NCBI GenBank assembly: GCA_016946835.1
Contig: JACVTC010000024.1
Span: 392,501 to 402,500, forward strand
From: Neocallimastix lanati (nom. inval.)
Taxonomy: Eukaryota; Neocallimastigomycota; Neocallimastigomycetes; Neocallimastigales; Neocallimastigaceae
Length of the DNA: 10,000 nt
Direction: 5' to 3'
Below are positions 1 through 7,704 of the stretch, one piece after another (within the stretch, counting starts at the first letter, position 1; each line of letters opens with the position of its first letter). The notes beneath the pieces were generated by a model. The model had not been told where the DNA came from. It ran no database searches and worked only from the letters and a program-made list of their open reading frames with translations. Position numbers and translations under genes: made by a program.

Positions 1-298
1 ATAAAAAATCAAAATATTTAATTTTAAAACGTAAATTATTATAAAAAAAAATAATTAAAATTAAATTTATGTATATATATAATTAATAAATTAAATAAAT
101 AATATAAATATTTTATTAAATTCAGAAAATTAAGAAATAAAATTATTCTTTTTATAGATTTAAAAATATATTAGTAAATAAATTTAATAAATTTACTTTT
201 TTTTTTTTTTTTTTTAAGATAATAAATTAAAATTAAAATTATAACGATGTATTGATGTATTGATAATAATTACAATAAAATCTAAGAGAAATAACTCG

Positions 299-329
<31 letters not shown>

Positions 330-448
330 CATTCATAAATAATTAATGTCTATTATTCTATTCTATTAAATAAAAATCAAAATATATATTTATAAATATT
401 AATTATTCTCATTCTTTTATGTACAAATAAATTAATTTTTTTTTTCTT

Positions 449-479
<31 letters not shown>

Positions 480-480
480 T
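1..480. other. Gene-free AT-rich flank
   Basis: I see no supportable gene here. The stretch is almost pure A and T, with a 19-base T run at 197-215 and a T-rich block at 436-478 broken only by single C bases at 446 and 455. A short direct repeat of GATGTATT lies near 246-258. If the membrane-protein gene that follows is intact, part of this stretch could be intron or upstream exon, but no protein-like reading frame is evident. Confidence 0.6.
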
Positions 481-481
481 T

Positions 482-561
482 AATTTGGGCTTGTTTGTTC
501 AGCCTAGAAATTTCTTTTTTTTTTTTTTCATCTTCCGAAATATGGAGAGGATTAATAAAAA
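482..561 (+). other. Candidate upstream exon of the membrane-protein gene (weak)
   Basis: In the same frame as the downstream membrane segment, this stretch is open and reads INLGLFVQPRN, then a phenylalanine run from a 14-base T tract, then IFRNMERINK, before a TGA at 563-565. It has more G and C than its surroundings. A GTGAGC at 562-567 could be a splice donor: joined to a TAG acceptor at 592-594 it keeps the frame, but the intron would be only 33 nt, which is very short. The poly-T tract may be a homopolymer expansion inside a former exon. I cannot assign a function, and it may be non-coding. Confidence 0.2.
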
Positions 562-586
562 GTGAGCTAATTTTTTTTTTTTTTTT

Positions 587-814
587 GGTAATAGTGATAA
601 TAAAAATAACAGCAATAGCAATAACAGTAATAACAATAGCACTGATAATAATGATTCAAATAACAGTAGTAATGATGGAAAAAGTGGTAGTGGTAGTGGC
701 ATTTCAGTAGGTGTAATAATATTAATTATTGCACTTGCTTTATTAGCTATCATTGGAGCTGTTTTCTTCTATCGTAAAAAGAAAAATAATCAAGAAGAGG
801 TAATATATACCTAA
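587..814 (+). CDS. C-terminal end of a single-pass membrane protein (5' part missing or unresolved)
   Basis: From GGT at 587 the frame reads an N/S/D-rich stalk (GNSDNKNNSNSNN...), then GKSGSGSG, one hydrophobic helix (about 701-772, ISVGVIILIIALALLAIIG then AVFFY), a basic stop-transfer segment RKKK and the tail NNQEE. This is the layout of a type I surface protein: extracellular low-complexity linker, one transmembrane helix, short cytosolic tail. The real exon probably starts at a splice acceptor. TAG at 592-594 after a poly-T tract is the best candidate, with CAG or TAG a little downstream as alternatives. Upstream the frame hits TGA at 563-565. The 3' end is also open to choice. Read straight through, it ends VIYT-stop at 812-814; alternatively GTAATA at 800 is a donor and the last exon adds one lysine and a stop at 1075-1080. 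No catalytic or ligand domain is visible, so the ectodomain is unknown. It could be the tail of a live gene or a truncated pseudogene. Confidence 0.6.
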   Translation, partial: GNSDNKNNSNSNNSNNNSTDNNDSNNSSNDGKSGSGSGISVGVIILIIALALLAIIGAVFFYRKKKNNQEEVIYT

Positions 815-1040
815 ATTTTTGAAATATTTTAGCTTTTTCATGAATCCTTTAAGAATAACTTATGATGATAATCTTTCTCCATAAAATCTTGTTCCTTTAT
901 CTATCCATTTTTTTTATTTAAATTTCAAAAACGAAAAAAAAAAATTAAATAAAGAAAAAAAAATAAAAAAGTTTTTTTTTTATTTTTATCTTTAAATTTA
1001 ACTCATTAGAATTTCAAGATATTATTTTATTTCCTTATTT

Positions 1041-1071
<31 letters not shown>

Positions 1072-1074
1072 TAG
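800..1074 (+). other. Probable last intron of the membrane-protein gene
   Basis: A donor GTAATA directly follows the GAG codon of NNQEE. A 27-base T tract (1044-1070) leads into the acceptor ATAG ending at 1074. The next bases are AAA TAA, so the spliced tail would be NNQEEK-stop. A second acceptor, TTTAG ending at 1192, follows a 34-base T run (1146-1179) and is also followed by AAA and a stop codon (TAG), giving the same protein end. Either could be used. Without splicing, the frame still ends nearby, at 812-814. Confidence 0.4.
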
Positions 1075-1080
1075 AAATAA

Positions 1081-1143
1081 ATAAACATATAGAAACTATG
1101 ATAATTGAATAATTATAACTTTTTTTTTTTATTTTTTATTTTT

Positions 1144-1184
<41 letters not shown>

Positions 1185-2569
1185 TTATTTAGAAATAGAT
1201 TAAGATGAATTTATAATTTTAAAGATTATCCTATTTTTCCATCTAAACTTTAGATGGGTTATTCTTTGATACTAGGTTAGAAAGATTTTTTTTTTCTTTT
1301 TAAAAAAAAAATAATAAAATAACTTTCCTTTTTTTTGTTTTTTTTTTTTTTTTAAAGAAAATATAGTGTTTCTAAATCTTTCTTAAATATAGAGTAACAT
1401 AAAAAAAAAAATTTCCTAAAACTTCATCAAGTCATTAACAACTATCTCTAATTTAATTTAGTTTATTTTATATTTTTTATTTATTTATTTTTTTATATTA
1501 ATATAATTAAAAAATAACTTGTTATAACATGAAAATTTTAATATCGAAACATATATAACAAAGAAGAATTTTTATGATTTTTGTATTGTATTTTCATATA
1601 TATTAATTTTATAAAAAAAAAAAATAATAATAATAATAAAATATATTTTTTTTTTAAAATTATATTATCAAAAATATTATATTTTTCATATAATATTTTC
1701 TATTTCACTTATTTATCTAAAAATATAAATTTTTTTTTGTACTACATTGTTTTATATTTTATTATGAAATAAACTTTTTTTTTCCAAATAATATATTAAT
1801 ATAATATTCCATAAAGGAAAATAGAGTACTTAAGATTATAGACATAAAACTTGAATAATTAAAAATATAATTTTGTAATGATATAGATTTTTAAAATCAG
1901 CTTTTAATAATTTTTTTCTTTTATTATCATTTATTTATTTATAATGTACTTTAATGAACTATTTAGGTCTCTGAGCAGTTGTACTTTTTTTTTTCTAATA
2001 ATTTAAAAAGATATTAGATTTACTATAAAATATATAAAAAATATATTAAAAAAATGTTAAAAAATCTAGTATTAAAATAATAATTTGTTATAGTTTTCCA
2101 ATAATTAATAAATATTATATAGTATCCTTTAATATACATTATAATTAAGATTCAATAGTAAATTTTAATTATTATATTTTTTTTTGTCTATTTATTAATA
2201 CATTATATTTTAGTACATTATTTTTATATAATACTATATACTATTTATGTTCATACATTATAATATTAGTTGATTTATAACATTATTACTTTATAATATA
2301 CCTATATTTATTAATATTTATTAGTATATCATATCAATAATAAATCACAAATAATATGTTTAATTATTATATTTCAAAATTGTTAATTTAATTATACAAA
2401 TAATAATAATAATAATATTAATATTAATAATTAAATTTAATAATTATAATAATAAATAAAAATAATAATAAAACTAGTAAAATAAAAAATAATAAATTTT
2501 CAAAAAACGAAAAAAAAAAAAAAAAAAAATTTAAAATGATAAAATAATTAAAATAATTATACAAATCAA
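1081..2569. other. Gene desert: homopolymers and AT-only DNA
   Basis: No gene can be supported. The stretch holds a 34-base T run (1146-1179), a 19-nt palindrome (1239-1257), several poly-A and poly-T blocks, AAT/ATT triplet runs around 2400-2470, and an A run at 2510-2529. The open frame at 1581-1772 is built from F, I, Y, N and K codons produced by AT composition. Small islands with more G and C occur at 1800-1855 and 1955-1985; each has a short coding-like frame (for example YSIKENRVLKIIDIKLE before a stop near 1855), all too short to call. Confidence 0.6.
1239..1257. other. 19-nt perfect palindrome
   Basis: CCATCTAAA and its exact reverse complement TTTAGATGG are separated by a single C. 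The arms are richer in G and C than their surroundings. It could be a hairpin or a binding site for a dimeric protein; the sequence alone cannot tell. Confidence 0.7.
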
Positions 2570-2592
2570 TTTTTTTTTTTTTTTTTTTTTTT
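2510..2592. repeat. Opposed A20 and T23 tracts
   Basis: A 20-base A run (2510-2529) and a 23-base T run (2570-2592) face each other across about 40 nt of AT-rich DNA, forming a homopolymeric inverted repeat. On either strand this could fold into a long A:T hairpin. Such tracts are common in this window, so their pairing may be chance. Confidence 0.6.
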
Positions 2593-2601
2593 AAGATTTG
2601 A

Positions 2602-2730
2602 TATAAATCTGATCAAATACATACAAGAAATCAGTTATATCAAAAGATTAAAATGAATAGAAAATTTTCATTAATAAATAATTTTTTAATTAAAATGAAT
2701 CAAAGAGAATATTATGATTACCATGAATAA
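2602..2730 (+). other. Coding-like stretch, possible decayed exon
   Basis: Between TGA at 2599-2601 and TAA at 2728-2730 the frame stays open for 42 codons. The reading is mixed and protein-like (YKSDQIHTRNQLYQKIK, later MNQREYYDYHE) instead of the I/F/Y/N strings typical of AT noise. An AAG acceptor-like site after a 23-base T run ends at 2595. An ATG lies at 2653. Open runs of this length are expected several times by chance at this composition, so only the residue mix argues for coding. No family recognised. Confidence 0.2.
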
Positions 2731-2948
2731 TAATAAAAAATAAAATAATAATAAAAATAAATAAAAATATCAGTATAACAAAATTAAAGATTGATCTTTT
2801 TACAATTGAAAAATATCAGAATAAAATATATATATATAAATATATATTTCTACCAAATGATGAATATTTATAATAACGATAAAATTTAGTTACGCTAGGA
2901 AAAAAAAAGTAATAAAAATTATTATTTTATTGAGTTATCTGAGATACA

Positions 2949-2965
2949 AGATTTTCGGAAAATCT
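2949..2965. other. 17-nt palindrome
   Basis: AGATTTTC and its exact reverse complement GAAAATCT flank a single G. It lies in a small island with more G and C, just upstream of the 29-bp tandem duplication. Confidence 0.7.
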
Positions 2966-2979
2966 GACTTAGACAAACT

Positions 2980-3039
2980 TTAAGGCAATATTGCATAGTT
3001 TAAAAATATTAAGGCAATATTGCATAGTTTAAAAATATT
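2980..3039. repeat. 29-bp tandem duplication
   Basis: Two identical 29-base units (2981-3009 and 3010-3038) each hold the palindrome GCAATATTGC followed by ATAGTTTAAAAATAT. Identity of the copies points to a recent duplication. The unit is more complex than the simple repeats elsewhere in the window. Confidence 0.9.
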
Positions 3040-3490
3040 TAAAAAGTTACTAATTATTTATGATATATTTCTTTTAAATTTATAAAATGACAACTACTAA
3101 TAAATAATAAATTTTAATAAATTATGAATAATGGAATTAAAAAAAAATATATTTTATATTAATTACGATAATAGTATTATATTGTAAATGTATAATACTG
3201 TTTTTATTGAATTTATTTAAATGTACAAATTTTAATTAACACTTATTAATAAAAAATAAGAGTTAAGAAAAGAAAAAGTAAAAATGTTGTATAATCACTA
3301 TAAATGAATCAAATCTTGATAAATAAATTATGTAGAAAATTGAAGAATATTAACTTAAATAAAGGAAAGAATTAATTATACTATCTAATTCTTTTCTTTA
3401 TTTATTATTTTATTATCATTTTTAATTAATATTGAAATATATAAAATAAATTATTATAATAATAAAATAAATTAAAAGAATTATTTTATT

Positions 3491-3522
<32 letters not shown>

Positions 3523-3667
3523 TATATTTATTTATAAAATGGGATTCAAAAAAAAAAGGCACCTTAATTATATATTATAATATATATATTTTAAATAAAT
3601 AATATATATATTATTTTTTTTTAAAAAAAAAAAGAAAATAATAATATAACTAATAATAATATAATTG
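3040..3667. other. AT-rich desert, no gene seen
   Basis: No gene is supportable. The segment holds an A run followed by a TA dinucleotide run at about 3489-3527, several AATAAA-like strings, and short ATG-started frames that end within a few codons. Confidence 0.6.
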
Positions 3668-3815
3668 GTTAAAATTTTTTTAAATTTTAATATAAATTAT
3701 TTGATTAATTTTTTTTTATTTTTTTATTTTTTTTTTTTTTCGTTAAAATTTTTTTTAAATTTTAATATAAATTATTTGATTAATTTTTTTTTATTTTTTT
3801 ATTTTTTTTTTTTTC
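3668..3815. repeat. 74-bp tandem duplication
   Basis: Copy 1 (3668-3741) and copy 2 (3742-3815) match throughout and differ only in the length of two T runs (7 versus 8, and 14 versus 13). Each unit starts GTTAAAA, passes through AATATAAATTATTTGATTAA, then ends in T runs of 9, 7 and about 14 separated by single A bases. The near identity suggests a recent event followed by homopolymer slippage. Confidence 0.9.
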
Positions 3816-3877
3816 CTAATTTATAAAAAAAAAATAAATTGAAATAAAATACAATTTATTTGATAATGATTTCTTTA

Positions 3878-4043
3878 ATTATTCAATTATTCAATTATTT
3901 AATTATTTAATTGTTTAATTATTTAATTATTTAATTATTTATATTTATTATTCAATTATTTATTATTATTTAATTATTTATTATTATTTAATTATTTATA
4001 TTTATTATTCAATTATTTATTATTTATTACTTATTATTCAATT
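3878..4043. repeat. ATTATTTA minisatellite with a 57-bp higher-order unit
   Basis: Copies of an 8-base unit (ATTATTTA with TTCA and GTTTA variants) run through the block. The segment from 3941 (ATATTTATTATTC, then AATTATTTATTA) recurs at 3998, an offset of 57 nt. Non-coding. Confidence 0.7.
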
Positions 4044-4810
4044 TTTTTTTCTTATGTTTTGTTTTATTTTTTATTTTATTTTTATTTTTTTTTTTTTTTA
4101 AGAAAATAGTATATCATTTCTAGTGAATATAAAATTTAAAATTCATTTTTATTTCAAAAATGATTTTTTTTTTAATTAATATAATGAATATAGGAAAGAA
4201 CTATTATGCTCATACAGATAAAATAAGAAATGACTAGAAAATCAAATAATAAATGAAAATAAAAATGAAAATTACAAACCTTAATTATCTCTAGTAATAG
4301 AAAATCAATTGATGTCTTTCCAAATAAATATTATATTAAAATTAATATTAATATGAATAATGAAACTAAAAGAGAAATATTATTAATAATAATGACAATA
4401 ATAAGTAAAAAACAAAATTAATAATAGTATAAAGAAATAGCAATTTTTTTTTCTAGTTTTAAAAGAAATTGATAAAGATGAAAAAAAATTTTTTTTTTCA
4501 AAATCATTTTATCTTCCTTTTAAAATTTTTAAAGCTCCATAATACTAAAGCTAAAATGAATAAAGACTATTAGAAATATATTATACCAAAAAAAAAAAAA
4601 GGAATAAAACTCATAATATTCTAATCAAGTAAAAATACATTATTTAAAAGAAATATATATGCCCATCTATTAAATTGAATTGTTACGTTTTAATTTAGAT
4701 ATAGAAATAATTTTTTTTTCAAAATTAATTATAAAAAAAATAAATAAAAAAAACTTTTTTTTATTAAAGATATCTTTTTATTAATATCATTGATATAAGT
4801 AAAATATTTA
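4044..4810. other. AT-rich desert with short coding-like islands
   Basis: No gene is supportable. Small frames with a mixed residue content occur, such as MNIGKNYYAHTDKIRND near 4183-4236 (+), a peptide ending KEIYMPIY near 4620-4675 (+), and a minus-strand SLFILALVLWSFKNFKRK near 4510-4570. Each is under 25 codons and ends in stops on both sides. A 12-nt palindrome AAAGATATCTTT lies at 4766-4777. These could be fossils of a decayed gene or chance. Confidence 0.4.
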
Positions 4811-5023
4811 TAATAATAAATAAAATATATATAATATAAATAATTTGATTATATTTTTAATGTCATATTTTTTTTTAAAAAAAAATATAAATAAAAAAAG
4901 ATAAAAAAAATTATTAATATATGTATAACAATTTTTATATTTAATTTTCCATAAAGCGTTGGAACTATTTTGTAAAACGTTATTTTTTGTGCTACCTAAC
5001 TTTTTTTTTTTTTTTATATTGAT
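4811..5023 (-). other. 71-codon open frame without ATG, possible exon remnant
   Basis: The minus strand is open for 71 codons between TAA at 5026-5024 and TAA at 4810-4808, with no ATG. The first part after a lysine run (4908-5002) is mixed and protein-like: KLGSTKNNVLQNSSNALWKI, then KYKNCYTYINN. The rest (F/L/I/K/Y) is what AT DNA yields in any frame. AAAAAG ending at 5000 could act as a splice acceptor. At this composition roughly one open run of this length is expected by chance in 10 kb, so the support rests on the residue mix of the first 30 codons. Confidence 0.25.
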
Positions 5024-5066
5024 TTAATAGTATTTTCCATTATCTTAATTATTTTAAAAAATTTTT

Positions 5067-5151
5067 TAATTTTTTTAATTTTTTTAATTTTTTAATTATT
5101 TTTATTTTTTTTAATTTTTTTTAATTTTTTTTAATTTTTTTTAATTTTTTT
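5067..5151. repeat. Phased AAT(6-8) tract repeat
   Basis: AA pairs separated by T runs recur at 8-9-base spacing, then at exactly 10 bases (5113, 5123, 5133, 5143). Ten bases is close to the DNA helical repeat, so the TpA steps fall on one face. Whether this bends the DNA or makes it stiff cannot be decided by eye. Confidence 0.75.
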
Positions 5152-5275
5152 ATATTATATTATAAATTAAACTTTTCTTTTACCATTTCCAGAATTAATT
5201 TAATAACTCTAAATTTAATATCTATTAAAGTTATTTAATATAAAATTTGATACAAAAAAAATATAAAAAATTTTT

Positions 5276-5346
5276 TATTTTATTTTATTTTATTTTAAAT
5301 TATTTTATTTTTTATTCTAAAACTATTCTAAAACTATTCTAAAACT
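5276..5346. repeat. TTTTA run and 11-bp triplication
   Basis: A short TTTTA run (about 5276-5312) is followed by three exact copies of ATTCTAAAACT (5314-5346). The last copies overlap the end of the minus-strand coding-like stretch at 5326-5409, so the repeat may have grown from its 3' end. Confidence 0.8.
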
Positions 5347-5460
5347 ATTTTTCATATATTCATCAAAAGATAATTCTAAACATTCATTTTTATTAGAGGA
5401 CCAAACATTTCATAAACCATATTTGGAAATAGAGAAAAAAACAAGGAAAAAAAATTAAAA
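5323..5460 (-). pseudogene. Possible decayed exon, minus strand
   Basis: Read on the minus strand, 5409-5326 gives NVWSSNKNECLELSFDEY followed by MKNSF and a short tail before TAG at 5325-5323. One codon upstream is TGA (5412-5410), and before it the same frame continues with SISKYGL. A TGG-to-TGA change would join the two parts, but this is inference. The residue mix (W, C, D, E, S, Y) is unlike AT noise, and the stretch has more G and C than its flanks. A second frame here also looks protein-like (PNMVYEMFGPLIKMN), a warning that appearance can mislead. No family recognised. Confidence 0.3.
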
Positions 5461-5550
5461 GGCACATTTTTATATTAAATAAATAAATCAATAAATCGAA
5501 ATTTATTTTATTTTATTATTTTTTATTTATCTAATAATAATTAAATTTTA

Positions 5551-6245
5551 TTTTATTCAATCTGTACTATATATTTATATTTCTACTATTTATTTTATTT
5601 TATTTTATTTTATTTTATTTTATTTTGTTTTGTTCAATCTGTACTTTATATTTAATATTCTACTATTTATTTTATTTTATTTTATTTTATTTTATTTTAT
5701 TTTATTTTATTTTATTTTATTTTATTTTATTTTATTTTATTTTATTCAATCTGTACTATATATTCATATTCTGCTATTTATTTTATTTTATTTTATTTTA
5801 TTCAATCTGTACTATATATTCATATTCTACTATTTATTTTATTTTATTTTATTTTATTTTTATTAATACTTTACTCTTTTATATTACTTCACTATTTATT
5901 TTATTTTATTTTATTTTATATTACTTCACTATTTATTTTATTTTATTTTATTTTATTTTATATTACTTCACTATTTATTTTATTTTATTTTATTTTATAT
6001 TACTTCACTATTTATTTTATTTTATTTTATTTTATTTTATATTACTTCACTATTTATTTTATTTTATTTTATTTTATATTACTTCACTATTTATTTTATT
6101 TTATTTTATATTACTTCACTATTTATTTTATTTTATTACTTCACTATTTATTTTATTTTATTTTATTTTATTTTATTTTTATTAATACTTTACTCTTTTA
6201 TATTACTTCTCTATTTATTTTATTTTTTTTTTTATTTTATTTTAT
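5551..6245. repeat. Nested TTTTA minisatellite
   Basis: Long (TTTTA)n runs are punctuated by two longer units. The first half has TTCAATCTGTACT at 5556, 5633, 5745 and 5801, each followed after the ATATT-rich segment by CTACTATTTA or a variant. The second half has ACTTCACTATTTA at 5886, 5923, 5965, 6002, 6044, 6081, 6113 and 6138. Spacings there run 37, 42, 37, 42, 37, 32 and 25 nt, so the first units pair into a 79-bp higher-order repeat. A variant with ACTTCTCTATTTA follows at 6205. The long frame at 5625-6185 is a translation of the repeat (FILFYFILFYF) and not a gene. Confidence 0.9.
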
Positions 6246-6790
6246 TTTTAATTTTGGTTTTTAATTCTATGTTCATACTCATATTATGAATTGATTAATT
6301 ATCAATATAACAATAAAGCATAAAACATAAAATCAAAAAAAAAAAGTTCTTTAAAGTAATAATAAAAGAATAAAAGAATTATAGAAATACAGAAAAAGTT
6401 TAAAAAAAAGAAAAGAAACTAAACAATATTAATATTGATATTGATAATCAATCAATCAATCAATCAATGGAAAATAAATAAATAATTATATAAAAATAAA
6501 TAATATAAAAATAAATAATATAATAAATATTAATAAATTAATTATTAAAAAAAAATTTAAATATTTAAAAAGGAAAAAAAATTTAATATATAAAAAAAAT
6601 TAATATTTTAAATAAATTTAAAAAAATTTTTTTTTTAATATTCAAAATAAATTTAAAAATTATTAATAATTAATAATAATTAATAATAATAATTAATAAT
6701 AATAATTAATAATAATAATTAATATTTTATAAAAAAAATTTTTTTTTAATTTAAAAAATTTAAACTATTTAACTATTAAAAAAATATGTA
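6246..6790. other. AT-rich desert with small repeats and palindromes
   Basis: No gene is visible. The segment holds a 14-nt palindrome CAATATTAATATTG (6424-6437), an ATTGAT-A-ATCAAT hairpin (6440-6452), a short run of AATC units (about 6446-6468), and a 13-bp repeat of AATTAATAATAAT whose TTAA steps fall at 6680, 6693, 6706 and 6719. Confidence 0.7.
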
Positions 6791-6888
6791 TTATATAAAA
6801 ATTTATTTAATTATTATTTATTTATTTATTATATAAAATTTTATTTAATTATTATTTATTTATTTATTATATAAAATTTTATTTAATT

Positions 6889-6972
<84 letters not shown>
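6791..6972. repeat. Three 38-bp units running into (TTTA)20
   Basis: Three 38-base units (6791-6828, 6829-6866, 6867-6904) differ at a single base. Each begins TTATATAAAA and ends in TTTA copies. The third unit runs directly into a pure TTTA tetranucleotide tract of 20 copies (6893-6972). The array looks like a unit whose terminal microsatellite expanded after duplication. Confidence 0.9.
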
Positions 6973-6973
<1 letters not shown>

Positions 6974-7660
6974 AAATTAATGACTAATGAATAAAAAAAA
7001 TTAAAAAAATAATAAGAATAGTGAAATAGAAATGGAATTAATTTAGGTAAAATCAAAAAATAAATATTTTTATAAATATTTTTATATATTATATATATAT
7101 TTTTTTATTTAGTTATTATTATTTATTATTATTCCTTTTAACATTTTGACATATTTTTAGAAAAAATTAACATAATTTTTTAAATATATTTTATTATATT
7201 TATTTTTATAATATTAATTTTTAATATATTTAATCTCTTTATTTTTTAATTTATAATAATTTTTAATAATTTATAATAATTTTTAATAATTTTTTTAATA
7301 TTTTTTAATAATTTTTAATAATTTTTAAAATTTTTATCTTCTATTTTATTATTGGCATAAAAAATTTTAAATTTTTATTAAAGGATTAGGTTATTAAAAT
7401 TTATTTGAACTTGATAAAAATAAATGAATAAATAGAACATTAATAAATTTATTAAAAAAAATATAAAAATTTTTAAAAAAAATTTTTTTTTTTATTTTTT
7501 ATTTTTATTTTACTTTTATTTATTTATTTTTCTTTTTAATTTAAGATTTTTTTTTTTTTTAAAAAAAAAAATAAAATAAAATCAAGAGCTTTATTTATGA
7601 GCCTAAACAATAAATTTAATATACCATTTATTTTTTATTTATAATTTTTATTAGTTTTTA
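6973..7660. other. Intergenic DNA upstream of the split gene
   Basis: No gene is supportable. There are TTTTAATAATTTATAATAA-type repeats at about 7240-7330, poly-T/poly-A blocks near 7480-7570, and a small island with more G and C at 7580-7605. Part of this stretch should be promoter and 5' leader of the gene that follows. Confidence 0.55.
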
Positions 7661-7669
7661 TATATTATT

Positions 7670-7704
7670 TTGTATATATATATTTATATTTTTTTTTTTC
7701 AAAA
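7670..7704 (+). promoter_or_regulatory. TATA-like stretch and oligo-T before the start codon
   Basis: A TATATATATTTATA stretch (about 7674-7688) is followed by an 11-base T run (7689-7699), a C and five A bases, the last of which starts the ATG. TATA-like DNA followed by oligo-T and an A-rich start context is a known arrangement in dictyostelid promoters and is also expected in very AT-rich fungi. With A+T this high, the match is only suggestive. Confidence 0.35.

Noticed and set aside
495-710. 71-codon plus-strand open frame starting MFSLEIS
   Set aside because: It is a shadow frame over the membrane-protein tail. Its residues (F runs, then I/T/V repeats) come from poly-T and AAT/AGT triplets read out of phase.
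499-753. 84-codon minus-strand open frame
   Set aside because: Leucine and lysine strings arise from the antisense of the N/S-rich stalk and poly-T. The plus-strand reading has the coherent transmembrane protein.
1581-1772. 63-codon plus-strand open frame rich in F, I, Y, N, K
   Set aside because: The composition is what random AT DNA encodes. There is no splice or start context and no mixed residues.
2941-3060. Ends of a transposable element
   Set aside because: Palindromes and a direct duplication are present, but no matching terminal inverted repeats, target-site duplication or transposase fragment was found.
4940-5000. Possible small structured RNA in an island richer in G and C
   Set aside because: No stable fold, tRNA boxes or snRNA motifs could be recognised. 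A T run on the plus-strand side is common everywhere here, so it is not evidence for a Pol III terminator.
5625-6185. 186-codon open frame
   Set aside because: It is a translation of the (TTTTA)n satellite; TTTTATTTTATTTTA reads FYFIL endlessly. Not a gene. The overlapping 5630-5866 frame is the same artefact.
5551-6245. CRISPR-like array (repeats with regular spacers)
   Set aside because: The spacers are (TTTTA)n and not unique sequences, and the DNA is eukaryotic. It is a minisatellite.
7083-7110. TATA box or replication origin in TATATA stretches
   Set aside because: At this base composition such strings occur by chance throughout the window. Only the one immediately upstream of the ATG at 7705 has context.
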